Shown: one piece after another, positions 24,218 to 34,817 of the stretch
Position numbering within the stretch: position 1 is the first letter of the stretch
Layout of the letters: every line of letters begins with the position of its first letter
DNA from: Brevibacillus centrosporus
Lineage (GTDB): Bacteria > Bacillota > Bacilli > Brevibacillales > Brevibacillaceae
DNA length: 64,000 nucleotides
Direction of reading: 5' to 3'
Assembly (NCBI RefSeq): GCF_003710815.1
Contig: NZ_RHHP01000007.1
Span: 62,001-126,000, forward strand
The notes under the pieces: model-generated
Told to the model about the DNA's origin: nothing
Databases searched by the model: none
Seen by the model: the letters and a program-made list of their open reading frames with translations, nothing else
Made by a program: the position numbers and the translations under genes

Positions 24218-24799
24218 ATGAATCTTATTCCGGTAGTTGTAGAGCAAACCAGTTACGGTGAGCGTTCGTATGATATCTACTCCCGTTTGCTGAAGGATCG
24301 GATCATTTTTCTCGGCAGTGCCATCGATGATCAGGTAGCCAATGCTGTCGTGGCACAGCTGCTGTTCCTGGCGGCGGAAGACCCGACAAAGGACATTCAT
24401 CTGTACATCAATTCGCCGGGCGGGTCCGTAACGGCGGGGATGGCGATCATTGACACCATGAATTTCGTGAAGCCAGAAGTATCTACGATTTGCACAGGGA
24501 TGGCCGCTTCTATGGGGGCTATGCTGCTGGTAGCGGGTGCGCCGGGCAAACGCTACGCTCTCCCGAATGCAGAAGTGATGATTCACCAGCCCTGGGGTGG
24601 CAGCCAGGGACAGGCGAGCGACATCAAGATCGCGGCCGATCGTATTTTGCGCCACCGCCATTTGCTGTACTCCATTATTGCCGAGCGCTCTGGCAAGACA
24701 GTGGAGCAGATTGAAAAGGATGCAGACCGTGATTACTTCCTCTCTGCGACCGAAGCATTGGAATACGGCCTGATCGACAAGGTCATCGAAAAGCTGTAG
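24218..24799 (+). CDS. clpP: ATP-dependent Clp protease proteolytic subunit
   Basis: The protein is 193 residues, the standard ClpP length. The catalytic triad is Ser98 ([10 protein letters not shown]), His123 (MIHQPWGG) and Asp172 (ADRDYF). [13 protein letters not shown] at 65-77 forms the substrate channel region. Two heptamers stack into the degradation chamber and work with ClpX or ClpC. The ATG follows AAAGGAGGCGTTTTGG. The neighbours are not those of the main clpP locus in Bacillus, so a second paralog elsewhere is possible. Confidence 0.96.
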   Translation: MNLIPVVVEQTSYGERSYDIYSRLLKDRIIFLGSAIDDQVANAVVAQLLFLAAEDPTKDIHLYINSPGGSVTAGMAIIDTMNFVKPEVSTICTGMAASMGAMLLVAGAPGKRYALPNAEVMIHQPWGGSQGQASDIKIAADRILRHRHLLYSIIAERSGKTVEQIEKDADRDYFLSATEALEYGLIDKVIEKL

Positions 24800-24879
24800 A
24801 GCCAGAGCTTACGGCAAGAGTTAGGGATTGAAACGGGCACGATCTGGTGTGAAATAGAAGAGTGGTTCTAGTGAGGATT

Positions 24880-24906
24880 CCCCGCATGGCAGTGCGGGGT
24901 TTTTTG
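24880..24906 (+). terminator. Terminator of clpP
   Basis: CCCCGCA (24880-24886) pairs with TGCGGGG (24893-24899) and is followed by TTTTTT. Confidence 0.85.
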
Positions 24907-25009
24907 CTTGCGGCGAAGTTTGAGGGCATAGAGGACGGGGAACAGATAGTGTGGGGGTTCGACTGTTTTCGACATTGCTCCTGGTTGTAACAAAAGAAGG
25001 AGGCTCATC

Positions 25010-26698
25010 ATGAAAATCAGAACCAAATTCATCATTGCGTTTGGTGTTATTTTGGCTATCATGCTAAGTTCAGGCACTTATATGTACGTTCAAACCAAAA
25101 TGCTCACCGCCTCTTACTCGGAGATGATCGAAGAGGGAGAGCTTCTCACCTCGCTGCGTGAAATACAATTCGTCATGACAGGGCGCAACAACGACGAGCG
25201 GGGCTATTTTTTGACTGGAGATGCCTCGTACTCGAAGGAAATGCAAGAAAGAGTGGAGAGAATCGGAGCCCTGGCTGATAAAATAAACACGGATCAGCAT
25301 ACAATTCAGAAGTACGGGAAAGATTTAGAACCGCTACAGGAACGCTTCACCGCTTATTTGGAAGCGAGCAATAAAGCGGTAGATGCCTATGCAAAAGGGG
25401 ATCGGGAAGAAGCGATTCGCCTCCACTTCGGTGACGAGAGACAAGAGCGAAAGCAATTGGACGAGATTATCGATCAACTGACTGTGAAGGTAAGCGTCAA
25501 TAAGGAAGCGGAAAAAGCCAGATTGGAAACGAATCGCGTTACTTCGGAAATCATTCAATCATCCTTTAGCGTTGTAGGAATTGTGTTTGCAATCATAATT
25601 GGAGCCTTTCTCGTCCGCTCCATCGTACTGCCTATTTACCGGATTCAAAAGCAGCTTACTGCCATTGCAGATGGAGAAGGCGATTTGACGCAGGAGCTGT
25701 CGGTTACCTCCAAGGATGAGATCGGGAAGCTGGCAGATTCCTTTAACCGGATGATTCGCAATTTGCGAGAGCTTATTCTGCAAGTGAGAAGTCACGCCGA
25801 ACAGGTAGCGGCATCAGCCGAGCAGCTCACGGCCAGCTCGGAGCAGACGAGCAAGGCTACCGAGCAGATCGCCGGTACGGTGCAGGAGATGGCAGCAGGC
25901 AGTGAGCATCAGGCGCAATATGTGGAAGCCAGTCACCTCGAGGTAGAAGGGATGGCTGCGGGGATCGGACAGATCGCAGTGCGTGCCGAGAACGTATCCG
26001 CCACCGCCATTCGCACTTCGGATCTTGCTGCGGATGGAAATCAGGCCATTCAGCTCGTCGTTACGCAGATGGATGGTATGGGGGAAGCCATGGAAGGACT
26101 GACACGTCTGGTCAGCGGGTTGGGTGCTCGCTCCGAGGAGATCGGCCAGATCGTGGACGTAATTACGGGCATCGCGGCGCAAACGAACCTGCTCGCGTTG
26201 AATGCTGCGATTGAGGCGGCTCGTGCCGGTGAGCATGGCAGAGGCTTTGCGGTCGTGGCAGATGAGGTGCGAAAGCTGGCCGAGCAGGCTTCGACGTCCG
26301 CTGGCAAAATCACGCAGCTAATTGAAGTCATTCAGAGGGAGACCCAGGAAGCGATTCTTTCTGTAGAGAAGAGCTCGGAGCAAACGGCTCTGTGCATGGA
26401 TGGAGTGACGCAGGCAGGTCATGCGTTTGAACATATTCGGGATGCGGTCGTCCGGGTCACGACAGAGGTGCAGGATGTCTCCGCCGCTTCCCGCATGCTG
26501 ACGGACAGCACAGAAAAGGTAGCGGAATCGATGCGGGTGATTGCCAGAGTCACCCAGCAAGGCGTATCGCGCACGCTGGATGTCTCGGCAGCGACAGAAG
26601 AGCAGCTGGCGTCGATGGAGGAAATTTATACATCTGCTATGTCATTGGCTAGTCTGGCAGAAGAGCTGGAGAAGCTGATGGCACGTTTCAAGGCGTAG
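25010..26698 (+). CDS. Methyl-accepting chemotaxis protein
   Basis: The protein is 562 residues. The first membrane segment is near 6-26 and a helical periplasmic-type sensor of the four-helix/CHASE3 kind spans about 30-180. A second membrane segment lies near 185-207, then HAMP ([20 protein letters not shown]). The long coiled-coil signalling domain has the conserved hairpin tip ([30 protein letters not shown]). It senses an unknown ligand and controls CheA. The ATG follows AAGGAGGCTCATC. It is a stand-alone gene ending at a bidirectional terminator. Confidence 0.95.
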   Translation: MKIRTKFIIAFGVILAIMLSSGTYMYVQTKMLTASYSEMIEEGELLTSLREIQFVMTGRNNDERGYFLTGDASYSKEMQERVERIGALADKINTDQHTIQKYGKDLEPLQERFTAYLEASNKAVDAYAKGDREEAIRLHFGDERQERKQLDEIIDQLTVKVSVNKEAEKARLETNRVTSEIIQSSFSVVGIVFAIIIGAFLVRSIVLPIYRIQKQLTAIADGEGDLTQELSVTSKDEIGKLADSFNRMIRNLRELILQVRSHAEQVAASAEQLTASSEQTSKATEQIAGTVQEMAAGSEHQAQYVEASHLEVEGMAAGIGQIAVRAENVSATAIRTSDLAADGNQAIQLVVTQMDGMGEAMEGLTRLVSGLGARSEEIGQIVDVITGIAAQTNLLALNAAIEAARAGEHGRGFAVVADEVRKLAEQASTSAGKITQLIEVIQRETQEAILSVEKSSEQTALCMDGVTQAGHAFEHIRDAVVRVTTEVQDVSAASRMLTDSTEKVAESMRVIARVTQQGVSRTLDVSAATEEQLASMEEIYTSAMSLASLAEELEKLMARFKA

Positions 26699-26715
26699 AA
26701 AACGGAAAAGCAACC

Positions 26716-26760
26716 GAGCCACAGACCCATTTTACGGCAGTCTGTGGCTCTTTCTTTTTA
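26716..26760. terminator. Terminator between chemoreceptor and convergent MFS gene
   Basis: A perfect 11-bp stem (26716-26726 with 26740-26750) is followed by a T-rich tail on the plus strand. Confidence 0.85.
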
Positions 26761-26767
26761 GCAATAC

Positions 26768-28018
26768 CTAAGCCAGCCTCCACAGGGACAGCCTGCGATA
26801 GACGAGAAAGATCAGGAGGTTGCCGACCGCTGCAGCCAGGAAAGCCGCCCATGGACCTTGCCAGACCGTCACCCAGCCGGAGCCGTAAATCGAGAAGACC
26901 ATCCCCAGCTTGAAGATAGAGCCAGTAATTCCGCTGATGCGACCAATCAGGTGAGTCGGAGTGGTTTCCTGGCGAAACGTCCATATGCAGATGTTTTCAA
27001 TCGTTCCAATCATCCCCGACAGGAAGAGAGAGAGGCACAGCATCCATACATTTTGTGCGAGCGCCATGAGCAGGTAAGCGACACCGAGCAGCAAAATCGT
27101 CGCCCCCAGGATGCGTCCAGTCGGGAACCGCTTGCGCAGGCGAGCGACCAGCGTACTGCCGATGAGTCCCCCTGCGCCTGCTACCGAGAGAACGAGTCCT
27201 AGCTGGGAGTTGTTCAACTGCAAATGGTCTTTGGCGAAGAAGATGAGCATGGCGTCGTACACACCCGATGTCGCATTGAGAAAGATGACAAGAATCGTAA
27301 TCATCCACAGCGGTCGATTGGACAGAAGCTCCTGCCACCCTGCGCGAAAGTCCTGCCAAAACGTACCTTTCGCAGCGGTCATGAGAGGCTCTTTTTCCCG
27401 CTCGAGGAACGAGACGGCGATCAATGCGACCAGGTAGGCGGTCCCGGTAATCAGCAAACCGTTGTGCAGGCTTGCAAGCAGCAGGATAAAGCCGGAGATG
27501 GCAGGTCCCATGATGTCGATCAAGGTGAACAAAAAGGAGAAGCGGGCATTGGCCGTAGTGAGCAGTGGCTTGGGAACCACCTGCTTGATGATGCTGACTC
27601 GGGCATTGCTGTAGCCGTAGTTCAGTGCCATGAGCAGGAAGCCGGCCAGGTAAAAGTGGAGAATCTCAGCTCGTCCTGATTCGACGAGCGCGTACAGGAG
27701 AAACAGGAGCACCATCTGACCAAACACCATCCATTGAGACCAACGCTTTTTAGAGAAGCGGTCTACCCAGACTCCGATGAACATCGCCAAAAGCAGATTG
27801 GGCAAAAACTCGATGCTCTTCATCGTGGTCATGGTAAGGGGAGAGCGTGTCATATCGTACAGGATGAGTGGCAGGGCAAGCTCGTAGACTTTTGCTCCAC
27901 AGGTGACGAAAGCAGAGGTCAAAAACAGGATGAGAAACGGTCGGTTGCGCCAAATGGACGTCTGCGAGGCCGATTTTTCCTCGGGGGTTGTCCCAGTCTG
28001 TATTTCAGGTGCAGACAC
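26768..28018 (-). CDS. MFS efflux transporter (MFS_3/EntS-like)
   Basis: The protein is 416 residues with 12 predicted membrane segments. GVWVDRFSKKRW is the loop-2/3 signature of the MFS_3 group, which includes enterobactin and macrolide-type exporters. The start is GTG at 28018, 8 bases after GGAGG; the nearby ATG is out of frame. It is divergent from an SgrR-like regulator, a pairing reminiscent of enterobacterial sgrR with a sugar-efflux MFS gene. The substrate is unknown. Confidence 0.88.
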   Translation of the reverse strand: MSAPEIQTGTTPEEKSASQTSIWRNRPFLILFLTSAFVTCGAKVYELALPLILYDMTRSPLTMTTMKSIEFLPNLLLAMFIGVWVDRFSKKRWSQWMVFGQMVLLFLLYALVESGRAEILHFYLAGFLLMALNYGYSNARVSIIKQVVPKPLLTTANARFSFLFTLIDIMGPAISGFILLLASLHNGLLITGTAYLVALIAVSFLEREKEPLMTAAKGTFWQDFRAGWQELLSNRPLWMITILVIFLNATSGVYDAMLIFFAKDHLQLNNSQLGLVLSVAGAGGLIGSTLVARLRKRFPTGRILGATILLLGVAYLLMALAQNVWMLCLSLFLSGMIGTIENICIWTFRQETTPTHLIGRISGITGSIFKLGMVFSIYGSGWVTVWQGPWAAFLAAAVGNLLIFLVYRRLSLWRLA

Positions 28019-28167
28019 AGCATTTGCCTCCTTTTAGGTATAGGGTGTCAACTGCTTCGATGCTTTTTATTGTAGCTTGGAAAAGGGGAAGAAAAAGGGT
28101 AAAGTAATCTGGAATGCGTTTCCCCTTTTTGGAGGAAAGAAGCTACTCGTTAAAGAAGGTGTATTCC

Positions 28168-29961
28168 ATGCAGATCGCTTATCATTACCTGCGGCTTCGC
28201 CAGCATTTTGCCCACGTGGGGGAAGGTGTGCGTCAAGAGGTTACGCTTTCTGAGCTTGCCGCCATTTTCTATTGCACGGTACGCAACGCCAAATTGGTGG
28301 TGAAGCAGCTAGTGGAGCTGCAATGGCTGGGATGGATTCCAGGTCGGGGCAGAGGAAATGTCTCGCAAGTGATTTTTTTGCGCACAAAAGAGCAGATCGT
28401 TTTACCTCTCGCCCAAGCGTACGTACAGCATGGAGATATGGAAAAGGCGATGCAGCTGCTTTTGGAGTGGAGTGTATCCGCTAGAGCCAGAGAACGCTTT
28501 TTGGATTGGTTGTCGGGACAGTTTGGGTTTCTGACCGAAGAAGAAGGGGACCGGACGCGGGATACGCTCCGAATGTCGTTTTACCGGACGATTCCAGCCT
28601 TGGACCCCGCATACGTCGGAAGGGTAACAGAGTCGCATATGGTCAAACAGATTTTCGATACCCTTATACGCTACGATGAAGAAAAAGGGATCTTTTTGCC
28701 CCATATTGCCCACCATTGGGAAGCCAACGACGATGGGACGGAGTGGACGTTATATTTGCGAAAAGGCGTGCTGTTTCACCACGGCCGAGAACTGACAGCT
28801 GACGATATCGTCTGGACGCTGGAGCGCATCGGAAACCCCAGTACAGGCTCGCCTTACGAATGGATGCTGCAGGACGTGTCCCAGATTGCAGCGATCAGGG
28901 ACACCATTGTGAAAATCAGTCTCTCCCGCCCTAACCAGCTGCTCCTGTCTTACCTAGCATCGGACCGACTTTCGATCGTTCCACGAGAGGTGGTCGAAGA
29001 AAGAGGTGAACGTTTTGCTCGCGAGCCTGTCGGAACAGGGCCGTTTACTTTGGTGGAAAACAGCGATCAGATGTTTATTCTGGAAGCATTTCCTGCTTAC
29101 TTTCTCGGCCGAGCCCACCTCGATCGGGTAGAAATATGGATCGTACCTGAGCCAAACTCCATCGAGGGAGAGGTACATCTCGTTCAGCAGATGCCGGATC
29201 GCTATGAGCGCAAAGACAAATGGCAGGAGCTGCAGCGGCTGGAAAAGGGCTGCAAATATATGGCGTTTAATCTAAGGCGTGACGGTCCCCAACAAAATCC
29301 TGCGTTTCGGGAAGTAATCCATCGTTTGCTGGATCGGGAAAAAATGATACGGGAAGTCGGAGGGAAAAGGTATCAGCCTGCCAGCGGCTTCATTCAGGAA
29401 TGGCAAAACGAGCCGCACCTTCCAGGTCCCGTACGTCCGGATGAGGCAAGAGAATTGCTCGCAGCAGCTGGCTATCAGGGAGAGACAGTCATGCTGTATA
29501 CGTACAAAGGAGCGGGAAACGAGCAGGACGCAGAGTGGCTCGAGCACCATTTGCAAGCGATGGGCATTTGCGTAAAGACGATTGTCGTTCCGATTGTCGA
29601 GCTGCAAAAAGAGGAAACGCTGCTCCAAGCGGATGTGATTCTCGTGGGGAAAGTGTTTGACAATCAGCTCCTGATGGGGCTCGTGGAGATGTACAAGTCG
29701 GATCGGGGGTTCATGCGCTTGATCTGGGATGAGTCAATGCGTGAGACGATCGATCAGGAGATGGACAAGCTCATGAGGGAGAGTGAGCCTTGGCGGCAGC
29801 AAGAAGCCCTGATGCAGGTGGAGGAGCGTTTGAAGGAACGCTTTGTCGTACTGTTTCTATATCATTCGCTCCAGCAGTCCTCCCATCACTCTGCGCTCGC
29901 GGGCGTCTCCTTGAATGCGTGGGGGTTTGTCGACTACAAGGACATCTGGTTCAAGCCTTGA
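28168..29961 (+). CDS. SgrR-like regulator: winged helix fused to a solute-binding domain
   Basis: The protein is 597 residues from the ATG at 28168 (AAGAAGGTG upstream). Residues 1-100 form an SgrR_N-type winged helix (VTLSELAAIFYCTVRNAKLV, GWIPGRGRGN). From about 150 the chain is an SBP_bac_5 extracellular-type solute-binding domain (ALDPAYVGRVTESHMVKQIF, LRKGVLFHHGRELTADDIVW, YMAFNLRR) but with no signal peptide. It is therefore a cytoplasmic sensor-regulator that binds a small ligand. In E. coli SgrR responds to sugar-phosphate stress. Here the divergent MFS pump is the likely target. Confidence 0.9.
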   Translation: MQIAYHYLRLRQHFAHVGEGVRQEVTLSELAAIFYCTVRNAKLVVKQLVELQWLGWIPGRGRGNVSQVIFLRTKEQIVLPLAQAYVQHGDMEKAMQLLLEWSVSARARERFLDWLSGQFGFLTEEEGDRTRDTLRMSFYRTIPALDPAYVGRVTESHMVKQIFDTLIRYDEEKGIFLPHIAHHWEANDDGTEWTLYLRKGVLFHHGRELTADDIVWTLERIGNPSTGSPYEWMLQDVSQIAAIRDTIVKISLSRPNQLLLSYLASDRLSIVPREVVEERGERFAREPVGTGPFTLVENSDQMFILEAFPAYFLGRAHLDRVEIWIVPEPNSIEGEVHLVQQMPDRYERKDKWQELQRLEKGCKYMAFNLRRDGPQQNPAFREVIHRLLDREKMIREVGGKRYQPASGFIQEWQNEPHLPGPVRPDEARELLAAAGYQGETVMLYTYKGAGNEQDAEWLEHHLQAMGICVKTIVVPIVELQKEETLLQADVILVGKVFDNQLLMGLVEMYKSDRGFMRLIWDESMRETIDQEMDKLMRESEPWRQQEALMQVEERLKERFVVLFLYHSLQQSSHHSALAGVSLNAWGFVDYKDIWFKP

Positions 29962-30032
29962 AGGAGCCTGTACCCTTGTAGCTGATTGGGCTATGATAGA
30001 GGTCAGGAGTTGGAAGAGGGGGGATTTGCCAC

Positions 30033-30395
30033 ATGAAATTGTTCCGTTTTGATCAGCAGGTAGGTCGAAAAATCGAGCGCTTTGACTCTGCGCACGCGAC
30101 CATTTCCCGCATTATGCAAACACCAGGCCCGGTGCACATCGGCTGTATACATTTGGATGCTTCTGGAGTGGTTGGCTATCATCCGGCAGTCGTTTCTCAG
30201 CTCTTTTTGGTCGTGTCAGGAGAAGGCTGGGTGCGTGGGGAGGAAGAGGAACGAATCCCTATCGCCGCTGGTCAGGCTGCTTTCTGGATCGCTGGGGAAG
30301 GACATGAGTCAGGGACGGAAAAAGGGATGGTCGCCCTTGTCATCGAAGGCGAGGGACTGGATCCTGATTCGTTTATGCCACTCTTGCAGGTGTAG
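30033..30395 (+). CDS. Small cupin-domain protein
   Basis: The protein is 120 residues. It shows a cupin-like barrel pattern with PGPVHIGCIHLDASGVVGYH, then QLFLVVSGEGWVRG and IAAGQAAFWIAGEGHES. The first metal motif is degenerate, so metal binding is uncertain. The ATG follows AGAGGGGGGATTTGCCAC. It stands 71 bases after the SgrR-like gene on the same strand and could be co-transcribed. Function unknown. Confidence 0.8.
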   Translation: MKLFRFDQQVGRKIERFDSAHATISRIMQTPGPVHIGCIHLDASGVVGYHPAVVSQLFLVVSGEGWVRGEEEERIPIAAGQAAFWIAGEGHESGTEKGMVALVIEGEGLDPDSFMPLLQV

Positions 30396-30434
30396 AACGA
30401 AAACAATAGAAGAGAACAAGGAACTGCCAGACGC

Positions 30435-30467
30435 ACTAACGATGCACAATTCTCCTTACTAACGATG
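30435..30467 (+). repeat. Short direct repeat ACTAACGATG
   Basis: The decamer occurs at 30435-30444 and 30458-30467, 23 bases apart, between the cupin and YdjM-like genes. It might be an operator pair or chance. Confidence 0.3.
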
Positions 30468-30486
30468 AAAGTCGGTGTGAAAGGCA

Positions 30487-30951
30487 ATGACATGGAAGAC
30501 ACATCTGGTACTGGGGGCTATGGCTGGTTACTACGCCTACCCTTCATGGAAGGGAATCGCGATGGGAGCCGGGATGGGACTCTTGCCAGATATTGATCAA
30601 ACGCGAAGCAAGCTGGGGAGCATGGTAAGACCGCTCTCATACGCGATGCAAAAAGGGATTGGGCACAGGACCCTGACGCATTCCTGGGTGATCCTGCTTT
30701 TGCCTGCCTTATTATTTGGGGATACATTCCTGGCGAAAGCGGCCTTGTTTGGTTTGCTGTCCCATCTGATCAGCGACGCTATGGTGGGACGCATCCAGTT
30801 TTTATGGCCGATTCGCCAAGGCTGGGTCGGCATCAAGCTGACCAAAAGACTTTATCGGCAGATGGATCGACTCGTATTTTATATGGCGGTCGCCTACCTG
30901 CTGTACTGGGGCTATAATGGAGGCGCAGAAAGACTGGTTCAATCCCTGTAG
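30487..30951 (+). CDS. YdjM-like membrane-bound metal-dependent hydrolase
   Basis: The protein is 154 residues with four hydrophobic segments. The DUF457/YdjM histidine and aspartate pattern is present: His6 in [13 protein letters not shown] near residue 36, HRTLTHS near 60 and SHLISDAM near 91. These are thought to form a metal site on the inner membrane face. Only a weak AAAGG lies just before the ATG at 30487. It precedes a hydrolase gene by 26 bases, probably in one unit. Confidence 0.85.
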   Translation: MTWKTHLVLGAMAGYYAYPSWKGIAMGAGMGLLPDIDQTRSKLGSMVRPLSYAMQKGIGHRTLTHSWVILLLPALLFGDTFLAKAALFGLLSHLISDAMVGRIQFLWPIRQGWVGIKLTKRLYRQMDRLVFYMAVAYLLYWGYNGGAERLVQSL

Positions 30952-30977
30952 CAGGGAAAGAAAACGGAGGGAATGGC

Positions 30978-31868
30978 ATGGAGCGAAAAGAAGGCTATGT
31001 GAAGGTTCCAGGGGGCAGAGTATGGTACAGCCTGCTCGGGGAAGAAAACAAGGAGAAAACTCCTCTGATCGTGCTGCATGGTGGGCCGGGCAACACACAT
31101 GATCCGCTTCAGGCAGCCCTTCACGTTTTGGCTGACGAAAGACCGGTTGTATTTTACGATCAGCTCGGTTCGGGAAATTCCGATCGGCCAACAGATGATG
31201 CGTTGTGGAAAACGGAGCGATTTGTGCAGGAGCTTGCAGATATTCGCGAAGCGCTTGGCCTCGACCACGTACATATTCTGGGGCATTCCTGGGGAACGAT
31301 GCTCGCGGCAGCTTATCTGGTGGATCGCAAACCGGCAGGCGTGCAGAGCGTCATTTTTTCCAGTCCATGTCTCAGCGCAGAACGCTGGAAGCAGGATGCC
31401 GATCTCTTCCTGTCCCAGCTGCCGAAAGAGGTGCAGGAGACCATCTCGAGGCACGAGGAGCAGGGAACAACGGACTCCAAAGAGTATCAGGACGCTATGA
31501 AAGTATACTACAGCAGGCATGTGTGCAGACTCGATCCTTTGCCAGCTGTGATGGTAGAAAGCCGCTCCAAAGGCAACAAAGATATCTATATGCAGATGTG
31601 GGGACCATCCGAGTTTTGTCCGACGGGAAATCTCAAGACATTTGATTACACGCCAAAGCTGCATGAAATCGAGATTCCCAGTCTTTTCATCTGCGGGCGT
31701 TACGATGAAGCAGCTCCGGAGTCAACGCAGTATTATCAATCTCTTGTCCCGAATGCGGAATTCCACGTCTTTGAAAACAGCTCGCATCTTGCCTATCTGG
31801 AGGAACCAGAAGTTTATCGAAAGACGGTTCGGGCATTTTTGGAGAAAGCAGATCGCACTAGTAAATAG
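30978..31868 (+). CDS. Proline iminopeptidase-family alpha/beta hydrolase
   Basis: The protein is 296 residues of peptidase family S33. HGGPGNTHD at about 34-42 is the oxyanion loop. GHSWGTML near 104-111 holds the nucleophile Ser, an Asp follows in [10 protein letters not shown] and the catalytic His is in SSHLAYLE. Such enzymes release N-terminal proline from peptides, though some relatives are lactonases or amidases. The ATG follows ACGGAGGGAATGGC. It is the last gene before a strong hairpin shared with the convergent gene. Confidence 0.92.
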   Translation: MERKEGYVKVPGGRVWYSLLGEENKEKTPLIVLHGGPGNTHDPLQAALHVLADERPVVFYDQLGSGNSDRPTDDALWKTERFVQELADIREALGLDHVHILGHSWGTMLAAAYLVDRKPAGVQSVIFSSPCLSAERWKQDADLFLSQLPKEVQETISRHEEQGTTDSKEYQDAMKVYYSRHVCRLDPLPAVMVESRSKGNKDIYMQMWGPSEFCPTGNLKTFDYTPKLHEIEIPSLFICGRYDEAAPESTQYYQSLVPNAEFHVFENSSHLAYLEEPEVYRKTVRAFLEKADRTSK

Positions 31869-31914
31869 AAGAAAAAGAAAAAACGCGGGGGTCACTTCAA
31901 ACCGATCCCCGCGC
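31866..31914. terminator. Terminator between convergent genes
   Basis: GCGGGGGTC (31885-31893) pairs with GATCCCCGC (31904-31912). The minus strand continues into TTTTTTC, so it mainly serves the gene to the right. Confidence 0.8.
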
Positions 31915-31932
31915 TTTATAGCGTTTTGTAAG

Positions 31933-33582
31933 TTAAGGCACCATGAACTGTTGGACCAGCTCTGCGTTGTCTTCCATGAATTTTTGAGCGGAAATGCCTA
32001 CTTCCTGCTGGATTTCCATCATTTGCTCGTCTGTGACGGTAGCCAGATTCACGGAGTTTTCCGCGTTCAGAGCCGGGATTTCCAAAGCTTTGCCGAATTC
32101 AGCCTTTGATTTCAGCTTGAAGCTAATACCCTTTGGCATCTCAGGATCTGGATCGTTGAACGTGAGCTTTACGCTGCCGTCCGCGTCTGCGCCCTTGTCC
32201 GTCTTGGTCTCTGACATGGTGATGGTACCAGACAGAGAGACTGGCTGAGGCTGGAATTCGTCTTGGAACGCCAGGGTGAAGTTGTAGTTGCCGGATTCCT
32301 TCTTATCTTCTTTGGTTGTTTCGAAATCGGATTTGAGGTTGAGCACTTCAGCGTCTGCTTCCTTGACAACTACGCCGACATTCCCTGTTGTTTTGCCACT
32401 CTTTTCAGAGGCTTTGTACGTAAAGGACATTTCGCCTTTTTCCGTCGCTTCTGGATTGAGCAGGGTATAGCGATAGTAGCTGTCTCCCGCGTTTTTGTAA
32501 GTGACGGTGTTGAGGAAGACTTGTTCCTCGTTGCCTTTTTCACCAGTGAACAAAAGCTTGCGAGACAGGATTTGGTGATCGTTGTCGATGAGCATCACCA
32601 TTTTCAGCTGTTCGTTGCTTGTCGTAGTGTTTTCTTTCAGATCGGCGAGCATGTCGTCGAAGCCTTGGTCGTAGTTTTTCTTGAACTCTTCCTTGGAAAT
32701 CTCTTCGAACTCATAGCCGCTGTCTGTCATGAGCGTTGCGACATTGTGATAGCGTGTATAGATCAGGTCAAACAGCTTCGTATCGGCTTTGGCTTTTTCT
32801 ACGAGCTGCGTAGCCAATGTACGTGCTTCTTCTTCTGTAAAGCTGACCGTAACTTCACGGGCGCTCGCCTGGAAGCCCTCTTCGGAGAAAGCCACATCCT
32901 TTTTGAGCGTCACTTGGCTGTCCTTCAAGCTGTTTGCATAGAGCAGCGCATAAGGTGTGAGCACGCTTTGCACTTCATCCTGCTTGATTGAAACAGCTTT
33001 GTAGAGATCGTTGTAAGTCATGAAACGCTTCGGCAAATCCTGCCCCAGCTTTTCTTTCAGCGCATCGCGGTCTTTCAGATCGACGAAGCCGTATTTGGAA
33101 TAAAACTCCGGAAGCTTAAAGCCCAAAGTTGTGTCATTCAGGAAATATTCGAGGGTAGCCAGTTTTTTGTCGGACAGATGTACCTCGATGTTGCCCGACT
33201 GCTGGCGCTTCTGCTCGTCGACGTTGCTTTGCATGACGAACTTGGCGCTTTTCAGGAGGTCGAGTATTTTTTGAGCTTCTGGGTCCGGAATGGTCGCATC
33301 CAGATTGATATCACTGATTTCCATGCTGGAGTGAACAGGCTGCTCCAGATAGGGCTTCATGTAGTCTTCGTATTTTCCGTAAGCCTGCGAGATGTCGTCG
33401 GAGAACTTCAGCATGCTTTCTGCTTCCGATTGCAGATAAATAGTTTTCGCGCTTTTAAAAACATCGAGCTTTGCAAATGCAGTTCCCAGTCCACCGAGAA
33501 CCACGACAGCTGCCACACCGGCAATCAGCAAAGGCTTTTTCAGGCTTTTGCGCGGTGGGGTCACGTTTGTTGCGGTTTCCAT
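31933..33582 (-). CDS. Membrane-anchored extracytoplasmic protein, unknown function
   Basis: The protein is 549 residues with a short basic cytoplasmic start and one N-terminal helix (KPLLIAGVAAVVVLGGLGTA, residues 16-36). The helix acts as anchor or uncleaved signal and is followed by a long hydrophilic domain rich in Lys, Glu and Thr. No catalytic motif is evident; it resembles other large anchored proteins of Brevibacillus/Paenibacillus known only as DUF families. The ATG follows GGGAGGAACCTC. It is monocistronic, with its own terminator. Confidence 0.8.
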   Translation of the reverse strand: METATNVTPPRKSLKKPLLIAGVAAVVVLGGLGTAFAKLDVFKSAKTIYLQSEAESMLKFSDDISQAYGKYEDYMKPYLEQPVHSSMEISDINLDATIPDPEAQKILDLLKSAKFVMQSNVDEQKRQQSGNIEVHLSDKKLATLEYFLNDTTLGFKLPEFYSKYGFVDLKDRDALKEKLGQDLPKRFMTYNDLYKAVSIKQDEVQSVLTPYALLYANSLKDSQVTLKKDVAFSEEGFQASAREVTVSFTEEEARTLATQLVEKAKADTKLFDLIYTRYHNVATLMTDSGYEFEEISKEEFKKNYDQGFDDMLADLKENTTTSNEQLKMVMLIDNDHQILSRKLLFTGEKGNEEQVFLNTVTYKNAGDSYYRYTLLNPEATEKGEMSFTYKASEKSGKTTGNVGVVVKEADAEVLNLKSDFETTKEDKKESGNYNFTLAFQDEFQPQPVSLSGTITMSETKTDKGADADGSVKLTFNDPDPEMPKGISFKLKSKAEFGKALEIPALNAENSVNLATVTDEQMMEIQQEVGISAQKFMEDNAELVQQFMVP

Positions 33583-33869
33583 GAGGTTCCTCCCTTGGTA
33601 TCTCTCTCTGTATTGAAGTGCGGTTGTATGGAATTTCGCACTCGATTTCGTATTGTACCATAAGGGGCTTGAAGAAATGTATGTTCCAGTAAAATTTTTC
33701 TAAAAATAGGAAATAAGGCCCGGGTGATAGGATCAAAGACAACGGGAAAGAGCTTGCATTCCACAACGGACTTTCTCCAAGATAGGAGTAGGAGAGATCG
33801 TCATGCCTGTTATATATAAGGTAAATAGATAGTGGTAAACACCAGTTCTGAAATAAGGAGGGGAAGCAC

Positions 33870-34784
33870 GTGGATTTTCGTGTGCTGCAAACGTTTATGG
33901 TCGCGGCTACGACGGAAAATTTTCATCAGACGGCCGAAGCCTTGTTCATCGCTCAGCCAACCGTCAGTCAGCATATCCGACAGCTAGAAAAAGAACTGGG
34001 AATAGAGTTGTTTGAAAGAGTGGGCAAGCGAGTGCGCCTGACAGCTGCGGGAAAACGCTATTTGCCGCATGCGAAAGCACTCTTGGAGCAATGGCATCAC
34101 GGGATTGAGGATTTGCAGGCATGGCGGCAGGGGTATCGGGAAAAGCTGAATCTGGCTGTATCACCGATCATCGCCCGCGCAAGATTGTCTCATTTGCTGC
34201 GTCGCTACACCAAGCTGTACCCGGATGTAGATTTGGCGATTAAGATTGCGGACTCCGTTGAGATTGGACCGCTGGTACAGAGCGGCCTAGCCGACCTTGG
34301 GCTGACACGGATGGTGCCTGGAGAATTTCAGCTGGCTACCTATTTGCTTTATGAAGATCCAGTCGTATTCGCAGTGCCCTCCAACGGGGGAGATATGGAA
34401 GCGCCGTTGCCTGATTGGGAAATGGAGCTGCAAAGCAAACGGCTGTTAACGCACAATCATCCGGGCTATTGGGATGAATTGCTGCTGGTGCTAAGACAAA
34501 GGGGGCTTTCGCTGCGGACGATGGCTGTCTCTCAAGTGGACATTACCAAGCGCTTCATTGAGGAGGGGTTGGGGGTTTCCTTTTTGCCGCGAACGGCTGT
34601 CAGTCGCGACTTGTTTGAAAATCGTTTTATCGAGCTGCCGACGCCCGGACTCGTGCTGCCAAAAGTAGCCTCCTATGTCGTCATGCCAAAGGGAGGCGTC
34701 AGCGACACAGCGCAAAATTTCGTCGAGATTTTGCACTCCTTGTACGCGCCGATGCCGCCTGTTGTCATCTCGGGAAGATCCTGA
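33870..34784 (+). CDS. LysR-family regulator, CitR/CcpC-like
   Basis: The protein is 304 residues. An N-terminal helix-turn-helix (TAEALFIAQPTVSQHIRQLE, KELGIELFERVGKRV) is followed by a two-lobed effector domain (from LNLAVSPIIA). The start is GTG at 33870 after AAGGAGGGGAAGCAC. It lies just upstream of a citrate synthase gene, 120 bases apart, as citR lies next to citA in B. subtilis but in tandem here. Control of the citrate synthase promoter is likely. Confidence 0.92.
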   Translation: MDFRVLQTFMVAATTENFHQTAEALFIAQPTVSQHIRQLEKELGIELFERVGKRVRLTAAGKRYLPHAKALLEQWHHGIEDLQAWRQGYREKLNLAVSPIIARARLSHLLRRYTKLYPDVDLAIKIADSVEIGPLVQSGLADLGLTRMVPGEFQLATYLLYEDPVVFAVPSNGGDMEAPLPDWEMELQSKRLLTHNHPGYWDELLLVLRQRGLSLRTMAVSQVDITKRFIEEGLGVSFLPRTAVSRDLFENRFIELPTPGLVLPKVASYVVMPKGGVSDTAQNFVEILHSLYAPMPPVVISGRS

Positions 34785-34817
34785 ATTTCGCTTTCATATG
34801 ATTGATTGCATATTGTG

